Below are positions 63,430-64,000 of a stretch of 64,000 nt of DNA, one piece after another. The stretch comes from Salarchaeum japonicum (GTDB taxonomy: Archaea > Halobacteriota > Halobacteria > Halobacteriales > Halobacteriaceae). The stretch is from positions 1,307,564 to 1,371,563 of the forward strand of contig NZ_CP085324.1 of the NCBI RefSeq assembly GCF_020614395.1. The letters are read 5' to 3'. The notes beneath the pieces are model-generated. The model did not search any database and was not told the origin of the DNA. It saw only the letters and a list, made by a program, of their open reading frames with translations. Position 1 is the first letter of the stretch; every line of letters starts with the position of its first letter. A program made the translations under genes and the position numbers.

Positions 63430-64000
63430 GACTCGACATCCAGAACGTCGAACAGTCGTTCGGCAGCCTCCGCGTGCTCGACGGCGTGAGCGCCACAATC
63501 GGCGAGGGGTCGCTCGTCGGCCTCGTCGGCCCGAACGGCGCGGGGAAGACCACGCTCCTCCGCACCATCACGGGCGGGCTGAGTCCCGCCGCCGGCACCG
63601 TGTCCGCGGGCGACGCCGCCGTCCACGACCTCTCCTCGCGCGCGGCGAGCAGGCGCATCGCCGTCGTCCCCCAGGAGACCACCATCTCCTTCGACTTCAC
63701 CGTCCGCGACGTGGTGGAGATGGGGCGTCACCCCCATCAGGCGCGCTTCGGCGCAGACCCCGACCCCGACATCGTGACGGAGGCGATGGAACGCACCGAG
63801 GTCGCGCAGTTCGCCGAACGCTCCATCACCGCGGTGAGCGGCGGGGAACGAAAGCGCGTGCTCCTCGCCCGCGCGCTCGCGCAGGACGCCCCGATACTCC
63901 TCCTCGACGAACCGACCGCGGGCCTGGACGTGAACCACCAGATTCGCACGCTCGACCTCGTCCGCGACCTCGTCTCCGAGGGCCGCACCGCGCTCGCCGC
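63426..64000 (+). CDS. btuD: BtuD-like ABC ATPase, 5' part (cut by window edge)
   Basis: First 191 codons from GTG. Walker A is G-P-N-G-A-G-K-T-T near residue 36, the Q-loop reads V-V-P-Q-E-T, the signature is V-S-G-G-E-R-K-R, and Walker B with D-loop reads I-L-L-L-D-E-P-T-A-G-L-D. This pattern matches BtuD/FecE/HemV-type ATPases. The C-terminus lies beyond the window; haloarchaeal BtuD is often longer, with an extra C-terminal domain that cannot be judged here. Confidence 0.93.
   Translation, partial: MRLDIQNVEQSFGSLRVLDGVSATIGEGSLVGLVGPNGAGKTTLLRTITGGLSPAAGTVSAGDAAVHDLSSRAASRRIAVVPQETTISFDFTVRDVVEMGRHPHQARFGADPDPDIVTEAMERTEVAQFAERSITAVSGGERKRVLLARALAQDAPILLLDEPTAGLDVNHQIRTLDLVRDLVSEGRTALA

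Overview
The window is a gene-dense, very GC-rich stretch of a haloarchaeal (class Halobacteria) chromosome. The predicted proteins are strongly acidic. GTG starts are common, and many genes appear leaderless, with a TATA-like element about 25-30 nt before the start codon. Exported proteins carry Tat-type twin-arginine/lipobox leaders or a PGF-CTERM anchor. Lineage-typical genes include HalX response regulators, GatE, SRP19, Gar1, FEN1, MptE, F420-dependent enzymes and a presenilin-type protease. I cannot name the genus. I saw no rRNA or tRNA gene, CRISPR array, transposase or prophage gene; this looks like ordinary chromosomal backbone with some lineage-specific genes.

Layout, left to right. 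0-5.5 kb: a truncated exported protein, a sulfonate/nitrate/taurine-type ABC importer (lipoprotein, permease, ATPase), and small cupin, metallo-beta-lactamase and zinc-ribbon genes. 5.5-13 kb: superoxide dismutase, HAD phosphatase, FKBP isomerase, photolyase, and an acyl-CoA group (PaaI-like thioesterase, PaaG-like crotonase, acyl-CoA ligase). 13-16.5 kb: a co-directional run of a YqcI/YcgG (GntA-like) protein, a cysteine hydrolase, an F420-dependent LLM oxidoreductase and a quinone oxidoreductase, behind a 331-bp AT-richer intergenic region. 16.5-23.5 kb: the pterin genes mptE and folP, trmJ, a PAP2 phosphatase, an EamA exporter divergent from an Lrp/AsnC regulator, and gatE. 23.5-29.5 kb: VOC dioxygenase, haloalkane-dehalogenase-like hydrolase, aldo/keto reductase, HtpX-like protease, msrA and an HTH/membrane-protein pair. 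29.5-39.1 kb (minus strand): a complete dipeptide/oligopeptide ABC importer followed by a GAF/PAS histidine kinase and a HalX regulator. 39-51.8 kb: metallophosphoesterase, ATP-dependent PEP carboxykinase, HTTM protein, MOSC protein, a second HalX regulator facing a kinase reduced to its ATPase domain, katG, an MFS transporter, a 28-residue candidate lipoprotein, and a PH-domain pair. 51.8-62 kb: fumarase, BolA, FEN1, GNAT, methyltransferase, ornithine-cyclodeaminase-family dehydrogenase, and a compact srp19-gar1-presenilin group. 62-64 kb: a divergent vitamin B12/siderophore-type ABC importer (btuF against btuC-btuD), cut by the right edge.

Observations most worth following: (1) a perfectly palindromic TATA element midway between btuF and btuC, correctly spaced for leaderless transcription both ways; (2) five convergent gene pairs overlapping by exactly CTAG, so both stops are TAG in one shared tetranucleotide; (3) a 24-codon acidic reading frame before katG overlapping its start by ATGA; (4) the two-gene unit of a GntA-like putative heme N-oxygenase and a cysteine hydrolase; (5) a 28-residue twin-arginine/lipobox peptide with its own TATA-like element; (6) a degraded HalX/histidine-kinase pair that parallels the intact one 15 kb away. 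Families and DUF names are assigned from memory of sequence motifs; no database search was run.
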